The notes under the pieces were generated by a model, which searched no databases, was not told the origin of the DNA, and saw only the letters and a program-made list of their open reading frames with translations. From assembly GCA_039794405.1 (NCBI GenBank), contig JBDIVL010000002.1, forward strand, positions 62,001 through 126,000: a stretch of 64,000 bases of DNA, given 5' to 3'. Each line of letters opens with the position of its first letter. The first letter of the stretch is position 1. This DNA is from JBDIVL01 sp039794405 (GTDB lineage: Bacteria; Planctomycetota; Brocadiia; Brocadiales; Brocadiaceae). This document shows, in pieces, positions 63,918-64,000 of this stretch. The position numbers and the translations under genes were made by a program.

Positions 63918-64000
63918 ATGGAAAAAGATATTAAACATGAAAAAATTATTATTGATACGAGCATTTTTACCAACCCAGACGTCTACCAATCATTTGGTGC
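63918..64000 (+). CDS. PIN-type RNA ligase partner-like protein, partial
   Basis: Only the first 27 codons are in the window: MEKDIKHEKIIIDTSIFTNP, then DVYQSFG. An I-I-I-D-T-S strand at the N-terminus followed by F-T-N-P-D is what I recall from the RNA ligase partner protein family, a PIN-like domain encoded beside an RNA ligase. It runs off the end, so the identification rests on a short segment. It lies 49 bp after the GlmU-like gene on the same strand. Confidence 0.45.
   Translation, partial: MEKDIKHEKIIIDTSIFTNPDVYQSFG

Noticed and set aside
1..64000. CRISPR array.
   Set aside because: The dispersed repeats are far apart, in both orientations and without regular spacers, and no cas gene is present.

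Overview
The window is about 64 kb of AT-leaning bacterial chromosome. The gene set includes a SecD-SecF fusion with YajC, an AhbC-type radical SAM enzyme of the siroheme route to heme, QueH, a GlmU-like bifunctional protein, a TPR protein carrying RNA polymerase alpha-CTD-like domains, very large PAS sensors and an uncharacterised DUF6754 membrane cluster. Together these best fit an anammox-type planctomycete (Brocadiales). That assignment is an inference from gene content: no rRNA or hydrazine-metabolism gene is present to confirm it.

Layout. 1-4.4 kb: a partial FabF-like ketosynthase with an unusual active-site region, a receiver-GAF-PAS histidine kinase, and a divergent HD-GYP response regulator. 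4.5-6.7 kb: a FadL-type outer-membrane protein and a methyltransferase-like protein. 7.2-21.7 kb: a long run of minus-strand genes, which read in transcription order are TPR/alpha-CTD protein, ruvA, ruvB, queH, spoIID-like, tgt, yajC, secDF, LysM protein, PQQ-like beta-propeller and ahbC. 22-23 kb: a cold-shock gene with a terminator-like leader hairpin, and a small helical protein. 23.3-38.1 kb: a signalling island with two tandem CheB-CheR-PAS fusions, a PilJ-PAS-GGDEF-EAL protein and a methyl-accepting chemotaxis protein. 38.4-41.1 kb: a transposase-derived HTH fragment, repeat-rich DNA and an OGG1-type glycosylase. 41.5-51.4 kb (minus): leuC, a 1433-residue acyl-CoA-dehydratase-activase-like protein, leuD, a small zinc-finger protein, htpX and thrC. 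51.9-60.2 kb (plus): a GlmL/MutL-like ASKHA ATPase, a barrel protein, a DUF6754-like protein and three membrane proteins, with a HEPN/nucleotidyltransferase pair set inside the operon. 60.6-64 kb: a MaoC-like hotdog protein, a GlmU-like protein and the start of a PIN-type RNA-ligase-partner-like gene.

Intergenic DNA is rich in small repeats. The main family is a roughly 120-130 bp unit bounded by two hairpins that share the same arm sequence. It occurs in complete, degenerate or fragmentary form about ten times. One copy is interrupted by a 131-bp MITE-like element with a TTA target duplication, and other short inverted-repeat elements are present. No CRISPR array, tRNA or rRNA was seen.

The best candidate for an undescribed system is the 51.9-60.2 kb operon: an orphan ASKHA ATPase without its mutase, a barrel/KOW-like protein, a DUF6754-like membrane protein and three further membrane proteins, with an embedded HEPN/MNT pair coupled by overlapping start and stop codons.
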